Positions 42,736-52,946 of a stretch of 64,000 bases of DNA are shown here, piece after piece. The DNA comes from Pseudomonas fluorescens (lineage in GTDB: Bacteria > Pseudomonadota > Gammaproteobacteria > Pseudomonadales > Pseudomonadaceae), in NCBI RefSeq assembly GCF_902497875.1, contig NZ_CABVHY010000002.1, positions 124,001 through 188,000 on the forward strand. Direction: 5' to 3'. How positions within the stretch are numbered: position 1 is the stretch's first letter; every line of letters starts with the position of its first letter. The translations under genes and the position numbers were made by a program. Below the pieces are notes generated by a model. It was given only the letters and a program-made list of their open reading frames with translations, did not search any database and was not told the DNA's origin.

Positions 42736-43083
42736 TCAGTGCGCCATCATGTTGGAGTGGATGCTGAACATGATCCACAACGACAGGCCTACCAACAGGA
42801 CGATCACCAGGGCAGCGAAGACGAACGCGATCACGTTGTTACGCTGGGCGAGGGAGCGGTCCAGGTGGAGGAAGTAGACCAGGTGAACGAGCACCTGGAT
42901 CACGGCGAAGGCCAGAACGATCCACAGGGTCACGTCTTTCGGCAGGGATGGGTACATCACCAGGCCGAACGGAATGACGGTGAGGATCACCGAGAGGATG
43001 AAGCCGATGGCGTAGGACTTGACGCTGCCGTGGCCGGCGTCGTGGCAATCGTGGCCAGTGTGGGAATGTGCTGCGTTAGCCAT
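42736..43083 (-). CDS. cyoD: Cytochrome bo ubiquinol oxidase subunit IV CyoD
   Basis: A 115-residue subunit with three membrane helices ([44 protein letters not shown] and [22 protein letters not shown]). It supports assembly of subunit I. The N-terminal histidine-rich stretch ([16 protein letters not shown]) is common in Pseudomonas CyoD. It overlaps neither neighbour; cyoC stops one base away. Confidence 0.96.
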   Translation of the reverse strand: MANAAHSHTGHDCHDAGHGSVKSYAIGFILSVILTVIPFGLVMYPSLPKDVTLWIVLAFAVIQVLVHLVYFLHLDRSLAQRNNVIAFVFAALVIVLLVGLSLWIMFSIHSNMMAH

Positions 43084-43710
43084 TTACATAGTCCCCATCA
43101 GATAAACAACCGTGAATACGCAGATCCACACCACGTCCAGGAAGTGCCAGAACAGGCTCAGGCAGCTCAGACGGGTCTTGTTGGTCGCCGTCAGGCCGTT
43201 TTTCTGCACCTGATACATCATGATCGCCATCCAGATCAGACCGCTGGTCACGTGCAGACCGTGGGTGCCGACCAGGGTGAAGAACCCGGACAGGAAGCCG
43301 CTGCGGCTAGGGCCGTAGCCTTCGGCGATCAGTACGTGGAACTCGTTGATCTCCATGCCGATGAAGCCGGCGCCGAACAGGAAGGTCATGCCCAGCCAGC
43401 CCAGCACCTGGTTCTTCTTGCCCTTGAACAACGCCAGCATGGCAAAGCCGTAGGTAATCGAGCTGAACAGCAGCAGAGCGGTTTCGCCCAGCACGTAGGG
43501 CAGCTCGAAGATGTCGTGGCCCGACGGGCCACCCGCTACGTTGTTAACCAGTACCGCGTACACCGCGAAGATCGACGCAAACAGAATGCAGTCGGTCATC
43601 AGGTAGAGCCAGAAACCGAATATGGTCATCTCGCCCGAGTCGTGGTGATGGTCATCGTGCCCATGGTCAAGATCATGAGCGTGTCCAACATTGGTCACTA
43701 AGTTCGACAT
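43084..43710 (-). CDS. cyoC: Cytochrome bo ubiquinol oxidase subunit III CyoC
   Basis: A 208-residue subunit with five membrane helices. The conserved [39 protein letters not shown] and [18 protein letters not shown] of haem-copper oxidase subunit III are clear. A histidine/aspartate-rich N-terminus ([19 protein letters not shown]) precedes the first helix. The gene lies three bases after cyoB. Confidence 0.97.
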   Translation of the reverse strand: MSNLVTNVGHAHDLDHGHDDHHHDSGEMTIFGFWLYLMTDCILFASIFAVYAVLVNNVAGGPSGHDIFELPYVLGETALLLFSSITYGFAMLALFKGKKNQVLGWLGMTFLFGAGFIGMEINEFHVLIAEGYGPSRSGFLSGFFTLVGTHGLHVTSGLIWMAIMMYQVQKNGLTATNKTRLSCLSLFWHFLDVVWICVFTVVYLMGTM

Positions 43711-43713
43711 GGT

Positions 43714-45744
43714 TTAAGCCTGTTCCAACGAGGTTTCAACACGGGTGGCGGTGGCCGGAATCGCTTTGGCCGCTACCAGACGCTTGTGCTGCTCGGCTTC
43801 GATGCGCTCGATTGTTTCAACCGGCACCATGTAGCCCTGGTCATCACGAGCAGCGTGGATCACGAAGTACACAACAGTGCCGACCAGACCGAAGATGGCC
43901 AACCACCAGATGTGCCAGATCATCGCGAAACCGAACACCGTCAACAGAGCCCCCATGACCACACCAGTCGCAGTGTTGTTTGGCATGTGGATCGGTTCGT
44001 AACGGTTTGGCGCCTTGTACGCAGTACCGTTTTCCTTGGCCTCGGTGAACGGGTCGATGCAGTCGGCTTTCGGCAGCACGGCAAAGTTGTAGAACGGTGG
44101 TGGCGACGAGGTCGACCATTCCAGCGTGTGGGCATTCCACGGGTCGCCGTGTTCGCACGCGTTCTGTGGCAGCTTGCGATCACGCACGCTGACGTAGAGC
44201 TGGATCAGTTGGCAGGCGATACCGATAGCGATCATCACCGCACCGAACAACGCGACGTACAGGTAAGGCACCCACTCAGGGTTGGTGCTGGAGTTCAGAC
44301 GACGGGTCATGCCCATGAAACCCAGTACATAGAGCGGCATGAACGCGACGAAGAAGCCCGAGATCCAGAACCAGAACGCTGCCTTGCCCCAACCTTCGTG
44401 CAGCTTGAAGCCGAACGCTTTCGGGAAGTAGAAGCTGAAGCCGGCGATGTAACCGAACACGGCGCCGCCGATGATCACGTTGTGGAAGTGAGCGATCACG
44501 AACAGGCTGTTGTGCAGGACGAAGTCAGCCCCCGGAATGGCCAGCAGTACGCCGGTCATGCCGCCAATGGCGAAGGTCACCATGAAGCCCAGGGTCCACA
44601 GTACCTGGCTGGTGAAACGCAGACGGCCCTGGTAGATGGTGAACAGCCAGTTGAATAGCTTCACCCCCGTCGGGATCGAAATCAGCATCGTCGCCAGACC
44701 GAAGAAGGCGTTGACGCTGGCACCCGAACCCATGGTGAAGAAGTGGTGCAGCCAGACCATGAAGCCCAGGATCGAGATCGCGCCGCTGGCGTAGATCATC
44801 GAGTGGTGGCCGAACAGTTTCTTGCCGGAGAAGGTCGAAATGACTTCGGAGAAGATCCCGAACGCCGGCAGAATCAGGATGTATACCTCGGGGTGACCCC
44901 AGGCCCAGAACAGGTTGACGTACATCATTGGATTGCCACCAAGTTCATTGGTGAAAATGTGGAAATCCATGTAACGGTCAAGCGTCAGCAAAGCCAGAGT
45001 AGCGGTCAGGATCGGGAAGGAAGCGACGATCAGGACGTTGGCCCAGGTGCAGGTCCAGGTGAAGATCGGCATGTCCATCAGCTTCATGCCCGGGGTACGC
45101 ATTTTCAGCACGGTGGCCAGGAAGTTGACCCCCGTCAGCGTCGTACCTAGCCCGGATAGCTGTAGCGCCCAGATGTAGTAATCCATCCCGACGCCCGGAC
45201 TGTATTGCAGCCCCGACAACGGCGGATAGGCAACCCAGCCGGTCTTGGCAAATTCGCCAACTCCCAGGGACAGGTTGATCAGCACCACGCCGGACACCAG
45301 CAACCAGAAGCTCAGGGAGTTCAGGAACGGATAGGCAACGTCACGCGCGCCGATCTGCAGCGGCACTGCAAGGTTCATCAGGCCGGTGAAGAATGGCATC
45401 GCCATGAAGATGATCATGATCACACCGTGAGCGGTGAAAATCTGGTCATAGTGTTCAGGTGGCAGGTAGCCAGGCGAACCTTCGGTGGCCATGGCCAACT
45501 GGGTGCGCATCATGATGGCGTCGGCAAAACCACGCAGTAGCATGATCATGGCCACGATGATGTACATCACACCGATTTTCTTGTGGTCGACCGAGGTCAG
45601 CCACTCGGACCACAGGTAGGTCCACTTCTTGAAGTAGGTGATTGCAGCGAATACCGCCAGACCACCGAGCGCGATCATGGCGATGGTTATCATCACGATC
45701 GGTTCGTGGAACGGGACCGCTTCCCAACTTAATTTACCTAACAT
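43714..45744 (-). CDS. cyoB: Cytochrome bo ubiquinol oxidase subunit I CyoB
   Basis: A 676-residue catalytic subunit, with about fifteen membrane helices, that reduces O2 to water and pumps protons. Ligands and channels are visible: [31 protein letters not shown] with the His-Tyr cross-link for CuB, and [13 protein letters not shown] for the two haem ligands. It binds haem B and haem O and takes electrons from ubiquinol. It follows cyoA by three bases. Low-affinity oxidases of this type are used under high oxygen. Confidence 0.98.
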   Translation of the reverse strand: MLGKLSWEAVPFHEPIVMITIAMIALGGLAVFAAITYFKKWTYLWSEWLTSVDHKKIGVMYIIVAMIMLLRGFADAIMMRTQLAMATEGSPGYLPPEHYDQIFTAHGVIMIIFMAMPFFTGLMNLAVPLQIGARDVAYPFLNSLSFWLLVSGVVLINLSLGVGEFAKTGWVAYPPLSGLQYSPGVGMDYYIWALQLSGLGTTLTGVNFLATVLKMRTPGMKLMDMPIFTWTCTWANVLIVASFPILTATLALLTLDRYMDFHIFTNELGGNPMMYVNLFWAWGHPEVYILILPAFGIFSEVISTFSGKKLFGHHSMIYASGAISILGFMVWLHHFFTMGSGASVNAFFGLATMLISIPTGVKLFNWLFTIYQGRLRFTSQVLWTLGFMVTFAIGGMTGVLLAIPGADFVLHNSLFVIAHFHNVIIGGAVFGYIAGFSFYFPKAFGFKLHEGWGKAAFWFWISGFFVAFMPLYVLGFMGMTRRLNSSTNPEWVPYLYVALFGAVMIAIGIACQLIQLYVSVRDRKLPQNACEHGDPWNAHTLEWSTSSPPPFYNFAVLPKADCIDPFTEAKENGTAYKAPNRYEPIHMPNNTATGVVMGALLTVFGFAMIWHIWWLAIFGLVGTVVYFVIHAARDDQGYMVPVETIERIEAEQHKRLVAAKAIPATATRVETSLEQA

Positions 45745-45747
45745 CGA

Positions 45748-46692
45748 TTACTCCTCTGCCCCGGCAGCTGAATGCGAACTCATGTCCATCCCTTCCATGT
45801 GGGCCACTTCTTTCTCTTTCTTCTCGTGGTGCATCGGCTTGCCCGGTTTCATGCCTTCATACTTGTCGACGATGGTCTGGAACAGGTTCGGCGTGAACGA
45901 GGAGTAGAGCTCGACAGGGTTGTTCTGGCTTGGTTTGGAAAGGGCTTCGTATTCAGCTTTTTCAAGCTGTTTAGGTGCCTTCTTGACATCACTGACCCAG
46001 GCATCGAAATCCGCCTGAGACGTGGCGATAGCTTTGAACTTCATGCCGGTGAAACCCGCGCCGCTGTAGTTGGCGGAGATACCGTCGAGTTCAGCGTTCT
46101 GGTTGGCAATCAGGTGCAACTTGGTCTGCATGCCCGCCATCGCATAGATCTGGCCGCCCAGGCCCGGGATGAAGAAAGAGTTCATCACGGTGTCGGAGGT
46201 GACCTTGAAGTTGATCGGCGTGTGGGCCGGGAACACGATCTTGTTAACGGTGGCGATGCCTTGTTCCGGATAAATGAACAGCCACTTCCAGTCCATGGCG
46301 ACCACTTCGATGGTGATCGGCTTGACGTCGGACTCCAGCGGACGATACGGGTCCAGTGCATGGGTCGACTCGTAGGTGATGTATCCCAGGGCAATGATGA
46401 TCAGCACCGGAATGGTCCAGATCGTGACTTCGATCTTGGTGGAGTGCGACCACTTCGGCGTGTAGACGGCGTCTTTGTTGGAAGCGCGGTATTTCCAGGC
46501 GAACAGGAAGGTCATGAAGATGACCGGCACGACGACCAACAGCATCAGCAGCGTTGCGGTGATGATCAGGTTTCGCTCGTCCAGGCCGACCTGGCCCTTG
46601 GGATCGAGCAAGGTCATGTTGCAACCACTCAGCAACAACGTGCCGAGCAGCGGCAATAAGCCTAGGAATCTGGGGTACCTGTTTTTACTCAT
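45748..46692 (-). CDS. cyoA: Cytochrome bo ubiquinol oxidase subunit II CyoA (lipoprotein)
   Basis: A 314-residue subunit. A lipoprotein signal ([13 protein letters not shown], lipobox LSGC) precedes two membrane helices and a periplasmic cupredoxin-like domain. The CuA ligands of cytochrome c oxidases are absent, as expected for a quinol oxidase. I chose ATG 46692 because AGAGG lies eight bases upstream and this start gives the lipoprotein signal; a longer frame begins 54 bases earlier. The C-terminus is rich in Lys, Met and His ([22 protein letters not shown]). First gene of cyoABCDE. Confidence 0.97.
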   Translation of the reverse strand: MSKNRYPRFLGLLPLLGTLLLSGCNMTLLDPKGQVGLDERNLIITATLLMLLVVVPVIFMTFLFAWKYRASNKDAVYTPKWSHSTKIEVTIWTIPVLIIIALGYITYESTHALDPYRPLESDVKPITIEVVAMDWKWLFIYPEQGIATVNKIVFPAHTPINFKVTSDTVMNSFFIPGLGGQIYAMAGMQTKLHLIANQNAELDGISANYSGAGFTGMKFKAIATSQADFDAWVSDVKKAPKQLEKAEYEALSKPSQNNPVELYSSFTPNLFQTIVDKYEGMKPGKPMHHEKKEKEVAHMEGMDMSSHSAAGAEE

Positions 46693-47437
46693 CTCACGAC
46701 CTCTAAAGCAGCTTGCGCAATGCAGTTGGGTTTTGATCGCCAACACTTCACCCTGCCAAGGGTTGGCATTTTTCTTCGATTGAATAAGGGCCTGCCCGAA
46801 GCGCTAAGCGCTGATCGACAAATCCCGGGCTAGCGGTGAGTTCTTATTCGATTTCTGGGTCAAAGGCCTTTTTACAGACCAATTCCATTTGGTGCGGATA
46901 GCTGGAAGGTGCCGACACCTGGGGTCCTATGGAGCTCGCAAACCGCTCCTCGACCGCCCTCGTATGCTCAGGGATGAGCAGCGCCGGAAATTCAGTGCGG
47001 GCGATTGTAGATATGTAACGTTTTAGAAACCATGTCTCATCTCGAAATAATTAATATCGGATCCAGCAACAATCGGGAACGATTATTACGAAGCCAAATA
47101 AGCGTATCGATTTTCATTCTCAAATAGAACCACATAAAATGTAGGTCTAACCTGCTCATTTCAGACAGTTTTTTTATCGCCAAGGGTCGATTGATTTGTC
47201 CCAAGGCCTGCGAAAACGGGGCCTGTGGCAATCTGGCAAATCCTGTTAAATCTGACTGGTATCACTTTACGACTATGGGGAAATCGACAGTGATGTGGAG
47301 GTGATCGGCTCGATCTCCTGGTCCCGAGCCAGGCTCTTGAAATGTTTTGCCACATCTTGCGTGTGACAACGTGTCGCACGTGTGCAGTGCATTTCCTTGA
47401 GCGAAATCATGTTCTTTTTCCAAACCCCCTTAAACGC
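46693..47437. other. Long intergenic region upstream of cyoA
   Basis: About 745 bases without a supportable gene; minus-strand frames of 60-70 codons lack ribosome sites and familiar composition. The cyo promoter must lie here. The part at 47030-47130 is AT-rich compared with its surroundings. I looked for an ANR/FNR box (TTGAT-N4-ATCAA) and found no convincing one. No small RNA could be identified. Confidence 0.5.
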
Positions 47438-47476
47438 AAAACGCCCCGGTACTCGCAAGGAGGACCGGGGCGTTTT
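47438..47476. terminator. Strong terminator downstream of dsbB
   Basis: AAAACGCCCCGGT (47438-47450) pairs perfectly with ACCGGGGCGTTTT (47464-47476): 13 base pairs, with A- and T-tracts on both sides, so it works in both directions. It lies 23 bases after the dsbB stop codon (minus strand). Confidence 0.9.
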
Positions 47477-47498
47477 CAATGTGACTCACAGATGAGGC

Positions 47499-48008
47499 TT
47501 AACGGATGCTCCTGCGGTTTCGGGAAACGCCCAATGGCACCAGCACGATAGTCAGTACAAAGGCCACCAGCGCCCACTGCGCCAGGGACAGACCCAGGAT
47601 CGGCGGGTAAGGCGTCGAGCAGAAACCGTCGACCTGAAAGCCCAGCGGAAAGATCGACGCCAGCGGCAGGCTGTCGACGATTGGCTGCAGGACATCGATC
47701 CCGCAGCTGACCGTCGGGTAGAACTGGGTGTACACGTGATGCCCGGCGACGGCGGCGCCAGCGATGGCGCTGAACACCACCAGCCCTTCGAGCACGGTAA
47801 TGCTGCGTCGGCTGCGCATCGCCGCACCGATGAAAGCGAAGATCGCGATCAGCAACAGCGCATAGCGCTGCAGGATACACAGCGGACAAGGTGCCTCGCC
47901 CAATGCCACCTGCATGTACAACGCGCCGCCGATCAGCGCCAGGCAGATCAGGCCGAGCAAGACCAGGAATCGTCGCTCGCGTCCCAAACGCAGTGTTTCT
48001 TCACTCAT
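47499..48008 (-). CDS. dsbB: Disulfide bond formation protein DsbB
   Basis: A 169-residue inner-membrane protein with four helices that re-oxidises DsbA and passes electrons to quinone. The two cysteine pairs are present: CPLC in the first periplasmic loop (LGEAPCPLCILQRYALL, near residues 41-44), and Cys in VSCGID and FCSTPYP in the second loop. The quinone-site arginine is in LQRYALL. Stands between the cyo operon and hmp, the usual order in Pseudomonas. Quinone linkage gives a functional connection with the bo oxidase. Confidence 0.96.
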   Translation of the reverse strand: MSEETLRLGRERRFLVLLGLICLALIGGALYMQVALGEAPCPLCILQRYALLLIAIFAFIGAAMRSRRSITVLEGLVVFSAIAGAAVAGHHVYTQFYPTVSCGIDVLQPIVDSLPLASIFPLGFQVDGFCSTPYPPILGLSLAQWALVAFVLTIVLVPLGVSRNRRSIR

Positions 48009-48155
48009 CCCCGTATCCCTTTGCTGAAGTGTTGGTAGTCATCGATAAGCTAGTTTACCGCGCGACGGCAGTGTGGTGGTTTTACAGGAGGGAATTAACG
48101 GCAGGGGCATTAACGGGGGATTAAACAGGAGAGGTGTGTTGAAGCGGATGACGCT

Positions 48156-48247
48156 ATCGCGAGCAGGCTCGCTCCCACATTAGAACCGCGTCGTACACAG
48201 AGTTTGTGTCTGGACGCGGTCAGATGTGGGAGCGAGCCTGCTCGCGA
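48156..48247. repeat. REP pair, TGTGGGAGCGAGCCTGCTCGC family
   Basis: ATCGCGAGCAGGCTCGCTCC CACAT and inverted ATGTGGGAGCGAGCCTGCTC GCGAA, with a small inner palindrome. It lies between dsbB and hmp. The rest of 48009-48290 holds nothing recognisable. Confidence 0.85.
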
Positions 48248-48290
48248 ATGGGGCGACACGGTGAGTCTGACTCACCGCATTTTTAGCTTA

Positions 48291-49469
48291 TTACAGCGCC
48301 GCAGCCGGGCCGAAGAACTCGTAACGGCTTTGCTTCTCTGGAACGCCCAAGGCCTTGAGGTGACGCTTGATCACGCCCATGAAGCCTTTGGGGCCGAGGA
48401 AATAGGCGTCCAGATCGCGTTCTTCAGGCAGCCAGTCAGCCAGTTGCTCCTGGCTCAACAATCCGACCTGGTCCGCCGCCGGGCTGACCCCGTCATCTTC
48501 GGCGTAGCAGTAGAAGCGCTTGAGTTGCGGGTGAAGCTCGGCCAGGCCATCGACCCAATCGCGGAAGGCGTGAACGCCACCATTGCGCGCGCAGTGAATG
48601 AAGTGCACCGGGCGCTTGCTTGCCAGTGCCGCTTCCAGCATCGGCAAGGTCGGGGTGATGCCGACTCCGCCGCTGATCAGCACCAGCGGCTTGTCGCTGG
48701 CCGTCAGGGTGAACTCGCCGGCCGGTGGAAACAGCATGATGCTCGCGCCCACCTGGAACTGGTCATGCAGATAATTGGAAGCACGACCGCCGGCCTCGCG
48801 CTTGACGCTGATGCGGTACTGACCGGCGTCAGCCAGGGCCGACAACGAGTAATTGCGACGAATCTCTTCGCCATCGAGAAGCAGCTTCATGCCGATGTAC
48901 TGGCCAGGTTCCGCCGCGAGGATCGGGCCTTTGTCTGCCGGTTCGAAGTAGAACGAAGTGATTTCCGAACTCTCCTCGACCCGCGCGGCCAATATGAACT
49001 CCCGCTCCCCGCGCCAGCCGCCCGGTGCTTCGGCCTTCTGGTCGTAGATTGCGGTTTCGGCACCGATCAGGATCTCGGCCAACTGGTTATAGGCCGCGCC
49101 CCAGGCGCTCATGACTTGCGGGGTGGCAATTTCGCTGCCGAGTACTTCAGAGATGGCCCGCAACAGGCAACTGCCGACGATCGGGTAGTGTTCGGGGAGA
49201 ATTTGCAGGGCAACGTGCTTGTTGATGATCTTCGCCACCAGATCGCCCAATTGGTCCAACTGGTCGATATGCCGCGCGTACATCAATACGCCGTTGGCCA
49301 GTGCTCGCGGCTGATCGCCGCTGCTCTGGTGGGCCTGGTTGAACAGCGGGCGCACTTCAGGGTATTCGGAGAGCATCATGCGATAGAAGTGAGTGATCAA
49401 CGCTTCACCCCCGCTTTCCAGCAGCGGGACGGTTGATTTGACGATGGCACGGTCTTGAACGCTAAGCAT
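48291..49469 (-). CDS. hmpA: NO-inducible flavohaemoprotein (nitric oxide dioxygenase)
   Basis: A 392-residue enzyme that converts NO and O2 to nitrate using NADPH. The globin domain (1-145) has the proximal histidine region VAKIINKHVALQILPEHY; the FAD-binding barrel carries RNYSLS; the NAD domain has GGVGITPTLPML, and the C-terminus carries YEFFGPAAAL. It is the standard Hmp/Fhp layout. Divergent from norR; a sigma-54 promoter (TTGGCACG at -24) and GT-N7-AC sites lie between them, so NO-triggered expression through NorR is strongly supported. Confidence 0.96.
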   Translation of the reverse strand: MLSVQDRAIVKSTVPLLESGGEALITHFYRMMLSEYPEVRPLFNQAHQSSGDQPRALANGVLMYARHIDQLDQLGDLVAKIINKHVALQILPEHYPIVGSCLLRAISEVLGSEIATPQVMSAWGAAYNQLAEILIGAETAIYDQKAEAPGGWRGEREFILAARVEESSEITSFYFEPADKGPILAAEPGQYIGMKLLLDGEEIRRNYSLSALADAGQYRISVKREAGGRASNYLHDQFQVGASIMLFPPAGEFTLTASDKPLVLISGGVGITPTLPMLEAALASKRPVHFIHCARNGGVHAFRDWVDGLAELHPQLKRFYCYAEDDGVSPAADQVGLLSQEQLADWLPEERDLDAYFLGPKGFMGVIKRHLKALGVPEKQSRYEFFGPAAAL

Positions 49470-49518
49470 AGGGCGACTCCTGAGCTTTTTTGATTACTAG
49501 CTGATTACCCTCTACCTA

Positions 49519-49534
49519 TCAGTTTCCGTGCCAA
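49519..49534 (-). promoter_or_regulatory. Sigma-54 promoter of hmpA
   Basis: Read on the minus strand, TTGGCACG-GAAA-CTGA: the -24 TGGCAC (49533-49528) is perfect, while the -12 element is CTGA instead of TTGC. It lies about 50 bases before the hmpA start, and NorR is a sigma-54 activator, so the assignment is likely in spite of the weak -12. Confidence 0.65.
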
Positions 49535-49574
49535 CAATTACAACCATATAAATCAATGAGTTGACAAACAAGTA

Positions 49575-49630
49575 GTCATATCGACAACCGATGACTTATA
49601 GTCATCGTGACTATATGGAGTCAATATGAC
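49575..49630. promoter_or_regulatory. Three NorR binding sites (GT-N7-AC)
   Basis: GTCATATCGAC (49575-49585), GTCATCGTGAC (49601-49611) and GTCAATATGAC (49620-49630). They form the enhancer for the hmpA sigma-54 promoter. The third covers the norR start codon (49626-49628), which suggests that NorR can repress its own gene. The motif is the established NorR consensus; binding here is inferred. Confidence 0.7.
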
Positions 49631-51182
49631 TGCGAAATCATTACTTACCACCCTGCTCCCCCTGGTCTCCGACCTGTCCCGCGAACTGCCGGAGGGTGAG
49701 CGCTATCGCCGCCTGCTCGAAGCCATGCGCGCGCTGCTGCCCTGCGACGCCGCCGCGCTGCTGCGTCTCGACGGCGAATGGCTGGTACCACTGGCGGTGG
49801 ATGGCCTCAGCCCGGACACCCTGGGCCGACGTTTCAAAGTCAGCGAACATCCACGCTTCGAGGCGTTGCTCAGCAGCCCCGGGCCGACCCGCTTTGCCAG
49901 CGACAGCGACATGCCGGATCCCTATGACGGCTTGGTGGACGGTCTGGACGAGCACCTGGAAGTCCACGACTGCATGGGCTGCCCGCTGTTTATCGATGAA
50001 CGCCCCTGGGGTCTGCTGACCCTCGATGCGCTGGACCCGCAGCGCTTCCAGCCCATTGAACTGGACGCCCTGCAAGCCTTTGCCAGCCTTGCCGCGGCGA
50101 CGGTGAATGCTGCCGAGCGCATCGAACGCCTGGCCCTGCGAGTCGAAGACGAACATCAACGGGCCGAGGTCTACCGCCAGGCCAGCGGCCAGCAAAATCG
50201 CGAAATGATCGGCCAAAGCAAAACCCACAAACGCCTGGTGGAAGAGATCAAACTGGTCGGCGGCAGCGATCTGACGGTGCTGATCACCGGTGAAACCGGG
50301 GTCGGCAAGGAACTGGTGGCCCAGGCGATTCATGCCGCCTCGCCGCGCGCCGACAAACCGATCATCAGCCTTAACTGCGCCGCCCTGCCGGAGACCCTGG
50401 TGGAAAGCGAATTGTTCGGCCATGTGCGCGGCGCCTTCACTGGCGCGATGAACGACCGCCGCGGCAAGTTCGAACTGGCCAACGGCGGCACGCTGTTTCT
50501 CGATGAGGTCGGCGAGTTGTCGCTGACGGTGCAGGCCAAGTTGCTGCGGGTGCTGCAAAGCGGCCAGTTGCAACGCCTGGGCTCGGACAAGGAGCATCAG
50601 GTCGATGTGCGCCTGATTGCCGCCACCAACCGCGATCTGGCCGAAGAAGTGCGCAGCGGTCGCTACCGGGCCGATTTTTATCATCGTCTCAGTGTTTACC
50701 CACTCCTGGTGCCGGCGTTGCGTGATCGCGGTCGTGATGTGTTGCTGCTCAGCGGCTTCTTCCTGGAGCAGAATCGCTCGCGCATGGGCCTCAATAGCCT
50801 GCGCCTGACCAGCGACGCCCAGGCGGCGCTACTGGCTTATGCCTGGCCGGGGAATGTCCGCGAACTCGAACATTTGATTGGCCGCAGTGCGCTGAAAGCG
50901 CTGGGCAATTGCAAGGACCGGCCGAAGATCCTCAGCCTCAGTGCGGCGGATCTGGACTTGCCGAATGTCACGGTGCGAGTACCCGCACCAGAGTCTGCCG
51001 CTGCTCCCGAGCATATACTCGGCGTCGCCGGGGACCTGCGCCAGGCCACTGAGAACTACCAGCGCCAACTGATCACTGCCTGCCTTGAGCGACATCAGCA
51101 CAACTGGGCAAGCGCCGCCCGTGAGCTAGGCTTGGACAGGGCGAACCTTGGGCGGATGGCCAAAAGGTTGGGGATGAAGTGA
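49626..51182 (+). CDS. norR: NO-responsive sigma-54 activator NorR
   Basis: A 518-residue enhancer-binding protein. The N-terminal GAF domain (1-170) holds a non-haem iron that senses NO; DCMGCP (Cys116) and DPYDGLVDGLDE match the iron-ligand region. The AAA+ domain (about 190-425) has Walker A GETGVGKE (222-229) and the sigma-54 contact GAFTGA (269-274). The C-terminal helix-turn-helix (WASAARELGLDRANLGRMAKRLG) binds GT-N7-AC sites. Divergent from hmpA, its target. Ends at a REP pair. Confidence 0.96.
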   Translation: MTAKSLLTTLLPLVSDLSRELPEGERYRRLLEAMRALLPCDAAALLRLDGEWLVPLAVDGLSPDTLGRRFKVSEHPRFEALLSSPGPTRFASDSDMPDPYDGLVDGLDEHLEVHDCMGCPLFIDERPWGLLTLDALDPQRFQPIELDALQAFASLAAATVNAAERIERLALRVEDEHQRAEVYRQASGQQNREMIGQSKTHKRLVEEIKLVGGSDLTVLITGETGVGKELVAQAIHAASPRADKPIISLNCAALPETLVESELFGHVRGAFTGAMNDRRGKFELANGGTLFLDEVGELSLTVQAKLLRVLQSGQLQRLGSDKEHQVDVRLIAATNRDLAEEVRSGRYRADFYHRLSVYPLLVPALRDRGRDVLLLSGFFLEQNRSRMGLNSLRLTSDAQAALLAYAWPGNVRELEHLIGRSALKALGNCKDRPKILSLSAADLDLPNVTVRVPAPESAAAPEHILGVAGDLRQATENYQRQLITACLERHQHNWASAARELGLDRANLGRMAKRLGMK

Positions 51183-51217
51183 TCGCACGCCGAACACATC
51201 ATTGTGGCGAGGGCTTG

Positions 51218-51350
51218 TGTGGCGAGGGGGCTTGCCCCCGCTCGGCCGCGCAGCGGTCGTAAAATCAGTGAGCACCGTGTGCCTGATACAACGCGTTTGC
51301 AGGTTCTAGGACCGCTGCGCGCTCCAACGGGGGCAAGCCCCCTCGCCACA
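51218..51350. repeat. REP pair, TGTGGCGAGGGGGCTTGCCCC family
   Basis: TGTGGCGAGGGGGCTTGCCC CCGCTCGG...GCAGCGGTCGTAAAA with an inverted mate ending GGGGCAAGCCCCCTCGCCAC A. A partial unit (ATTGTGGCGAGGGCT) precedes it at 51202. It fills most of the norR/cheV gap. Confidence 0.85.
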
Positions 51351-51464
51351 GGTCCAGATTGCTGCCAATAGTCCTAAAGCCAGCCCGCAACAAGTCGATA
51401 ACCCGTCATCGATCGCTGTTCACGGTGCCGTCACCGAGAACCACCTTTTCCACAGAAGGTTTAT

Positions 51465-52367
51465 ATGTCCTCCACCAAAGCCCGCGCAGATTCACTCTCG
51501 CTTCTGCTGTTTACCTTGCGCAGCGGCAAGCTGATGGCGATCAACCTGCTGAAAGTCAGTGAGATCATCCCCTGCCCACCGCTGACCCGGCTGCCGGAGT
51601 CGCACCCCCACGTCAAAGGCATTACCACCCTGCGCGGCGCTTCGCTGTCGGTGATCGACCTGAGCCGGGCGATTGGTGAACGGCCGCTGGTCGACCCGGA
51701 CGGTGGTTGCCTGATTGTCACCGACGTCAGCCGCTCCAAGCAGGGTCTGCACGTTCAGGCCGTGAGCAAGATCGTGCATTGCCTGACCACCGATATTCGT
51801 CCACCGCCTTACGGTGCTGGCGGCGTCAAGTCGTACATCACCGGCGTGACTTCTGTCGACGGTACCCTGGTGCAAGTGCTGGATATCGAGAAAGTCATCC
51901 ACGGCATCGCCCCGGCGCAAATCGAAACGGCACCGACCGAACTGAGCATGGAAGACGCCGAAGTGTTGGGCAATGCGCGGATTCTGGTGGTCGATGACAG
52001 CCAGGTGGCGCTGCAACAATCGGTACATACCCTGCGCACCCTCGGCCTGCAATGCCACACCGCACGCAGCGCCAGGGAAGCCATCGACTGCCTGCTGGAA
52101 CTGCAGGGCACCGATCAACAGATCAACCTGATCGTCTCGGACATCGAGATGTCGGAGATGGACGGGTACGCCCTCACCCGTACCCTGCGCGAGACTCCGG
52201 ACTTCGCCCACCTCTACGTGTTGCTGCACACCTCCCTGGACAGCGCGATGAACAGCGAAAAAGCCCGTCTGGCCGGGGCCAACGCGGTGTTGACCAAGTT
52301 CTCCTCGCCGGAACTGACCAAGTGCCTGATCGAGGCCGCCAAGGCTGTCGCAGCCCAGGGAAATTGA
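51465..52367 (+). CDS. cheV: Chemotaxis protein CheV (CheW-receiver hybrid)
   Basis: A 300-residue coupling protein. The CheW-like domain (about 10-155) is followed by a receiver domain (about 170-298) with VVDDSQVAL, the phospho-acceptor aspartate in LIVSDIEMSEMDGYAL and the LTKFSSPEL region. CheV links receptors to CheA, and phosphorylation of its receiver aids adaptation. AGAAGG precedes ATG 51465. It is followed by an acetyltransferase gene three bases after its stop. An Aer-type receptor is encoded 2 kb away (54262). Confidence 0.95.
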   Translation: MSSTKARADSLSLLLFTLRSGKLMAINLLKVSEIIPCPPLTRLPESHPHVKGITTLRGASLSVIDLSRAIGERPLVDPDGGCLIVTDVSRSKQGLHVQAVSKIVHCLTTDIRPPPYGAGGVKSYITGVTSVDGTLVQVLDIEKVIHGIAPAQIETAPTELSMEDAEVLGNARILVVDDSQVALQQSVHTLRTLGLQCHTARSAREAIDCLLELQGTDQQINLIVSDIEMSEMDGYALTRTLRETPDFAHLYVLLHTSLDSAMNSEKARLAGANAVLTKFSSPELTKCLIEAAKAVAAQGN

Positions 52368-52370
52368 GCC

Positions 52371-52853
52371 GTGGCCGAGGACTTCTGCCTGCTGCTGCGG
52401 CGCGACCTCACTGAGGTTTTGCCACCGGTCATCTGGCCGAACGGCATCAGCCTGACCGAATACCGTCCGGCGCTTGCCGAGGCGGTTCACGGGCTGATGG
52501 AGCTCGGCTATCAGCACGGCGGCGGGCGTGTGCCGGCGCTGGGTATCTGGCGCGAACATTTCGAAACCGATGCCGAGTACGACCCGGCACTGTGCTTTAT
52601 CGCCTCCGATGCTCAAGGGCTTGTTGGCGTTGTCCAATGCTGGACCAGTGCCTATATCAAGGATCTGGTGGTACATCCGCGGGCTCGGGACCAAGGGCTG
52701 GGCCGAGCATTGTTGTTGCATGCGTTCACGGTGTTTCAGCAGCGCCGGGAAGGTTTTGTCGATCTGAAGGTACTGGAAGATAACCAGCGGGCGCGGCGCC
52801 TTTATGAACGTGTCGGTATGCGACTGGTGCGCAGGGAACCCGTCCTAGCGTAA
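52371..52853 (+). CDS. GNAT-family N-acetyltransferase
   Basis: A 160-residue acetyl-CoA-dependent transferase. The GNAT motif A is visible: IKDLVVHPRARDQGLGRALLLHAFTVFQQ, then LKVLEDNQRARRLYERVGMRLVRREPV (motif B). The substrate is unknown. The start is GTG 52371, three bases after the cheV stop, with AGGGA further upstream, so translation is probably coupled. Ends before a REP unit. Confidence 0.9.
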   Translation: MAEDFCLLLRRDLTEVLPPVIWPNGISLTEYRPALAEAVHGLMELGYQHGGGRVPALGIWREHFETDAEYDPALCFIASDAQGLVGVVQCWTSAYIKDLVVHPRARDQGLGRALLLHAFTVFQQRREGFVDLKVLEDNQRARRLYERVGMRLVRREPVLA

Positions 52854-52946
52854 AGCCGCTAAAAGATCGCGGCTGCGAACCAGGCGTCCCCGCAGATCCT
52901 GCACCGACCGAGTCCGGCCACCGATAGGCGCCTCGACACAATTCTC

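Noticed and set aside
41643..43701. Two overlapping long plus-strand frames opposite cyoE, cyoD and cyoC
   Set aside because: Shadows of conserved oxidase genes; no ribosome site and no family resemblance.
46769..46776. AAGAAAAA on the cyo leader strand as a Crc/Hfq catabolite site
   Set aside because: The motif fits AANAANAA, but it lies about 80 bases from the start codon of cyoA, too far to be convincing.
47037..47479. Minus-strand frames of 64-72 codons upstream of cyoA
   Set aside because: No ribosome sites or recognisable sequence; the region includes the dsbB terminator.
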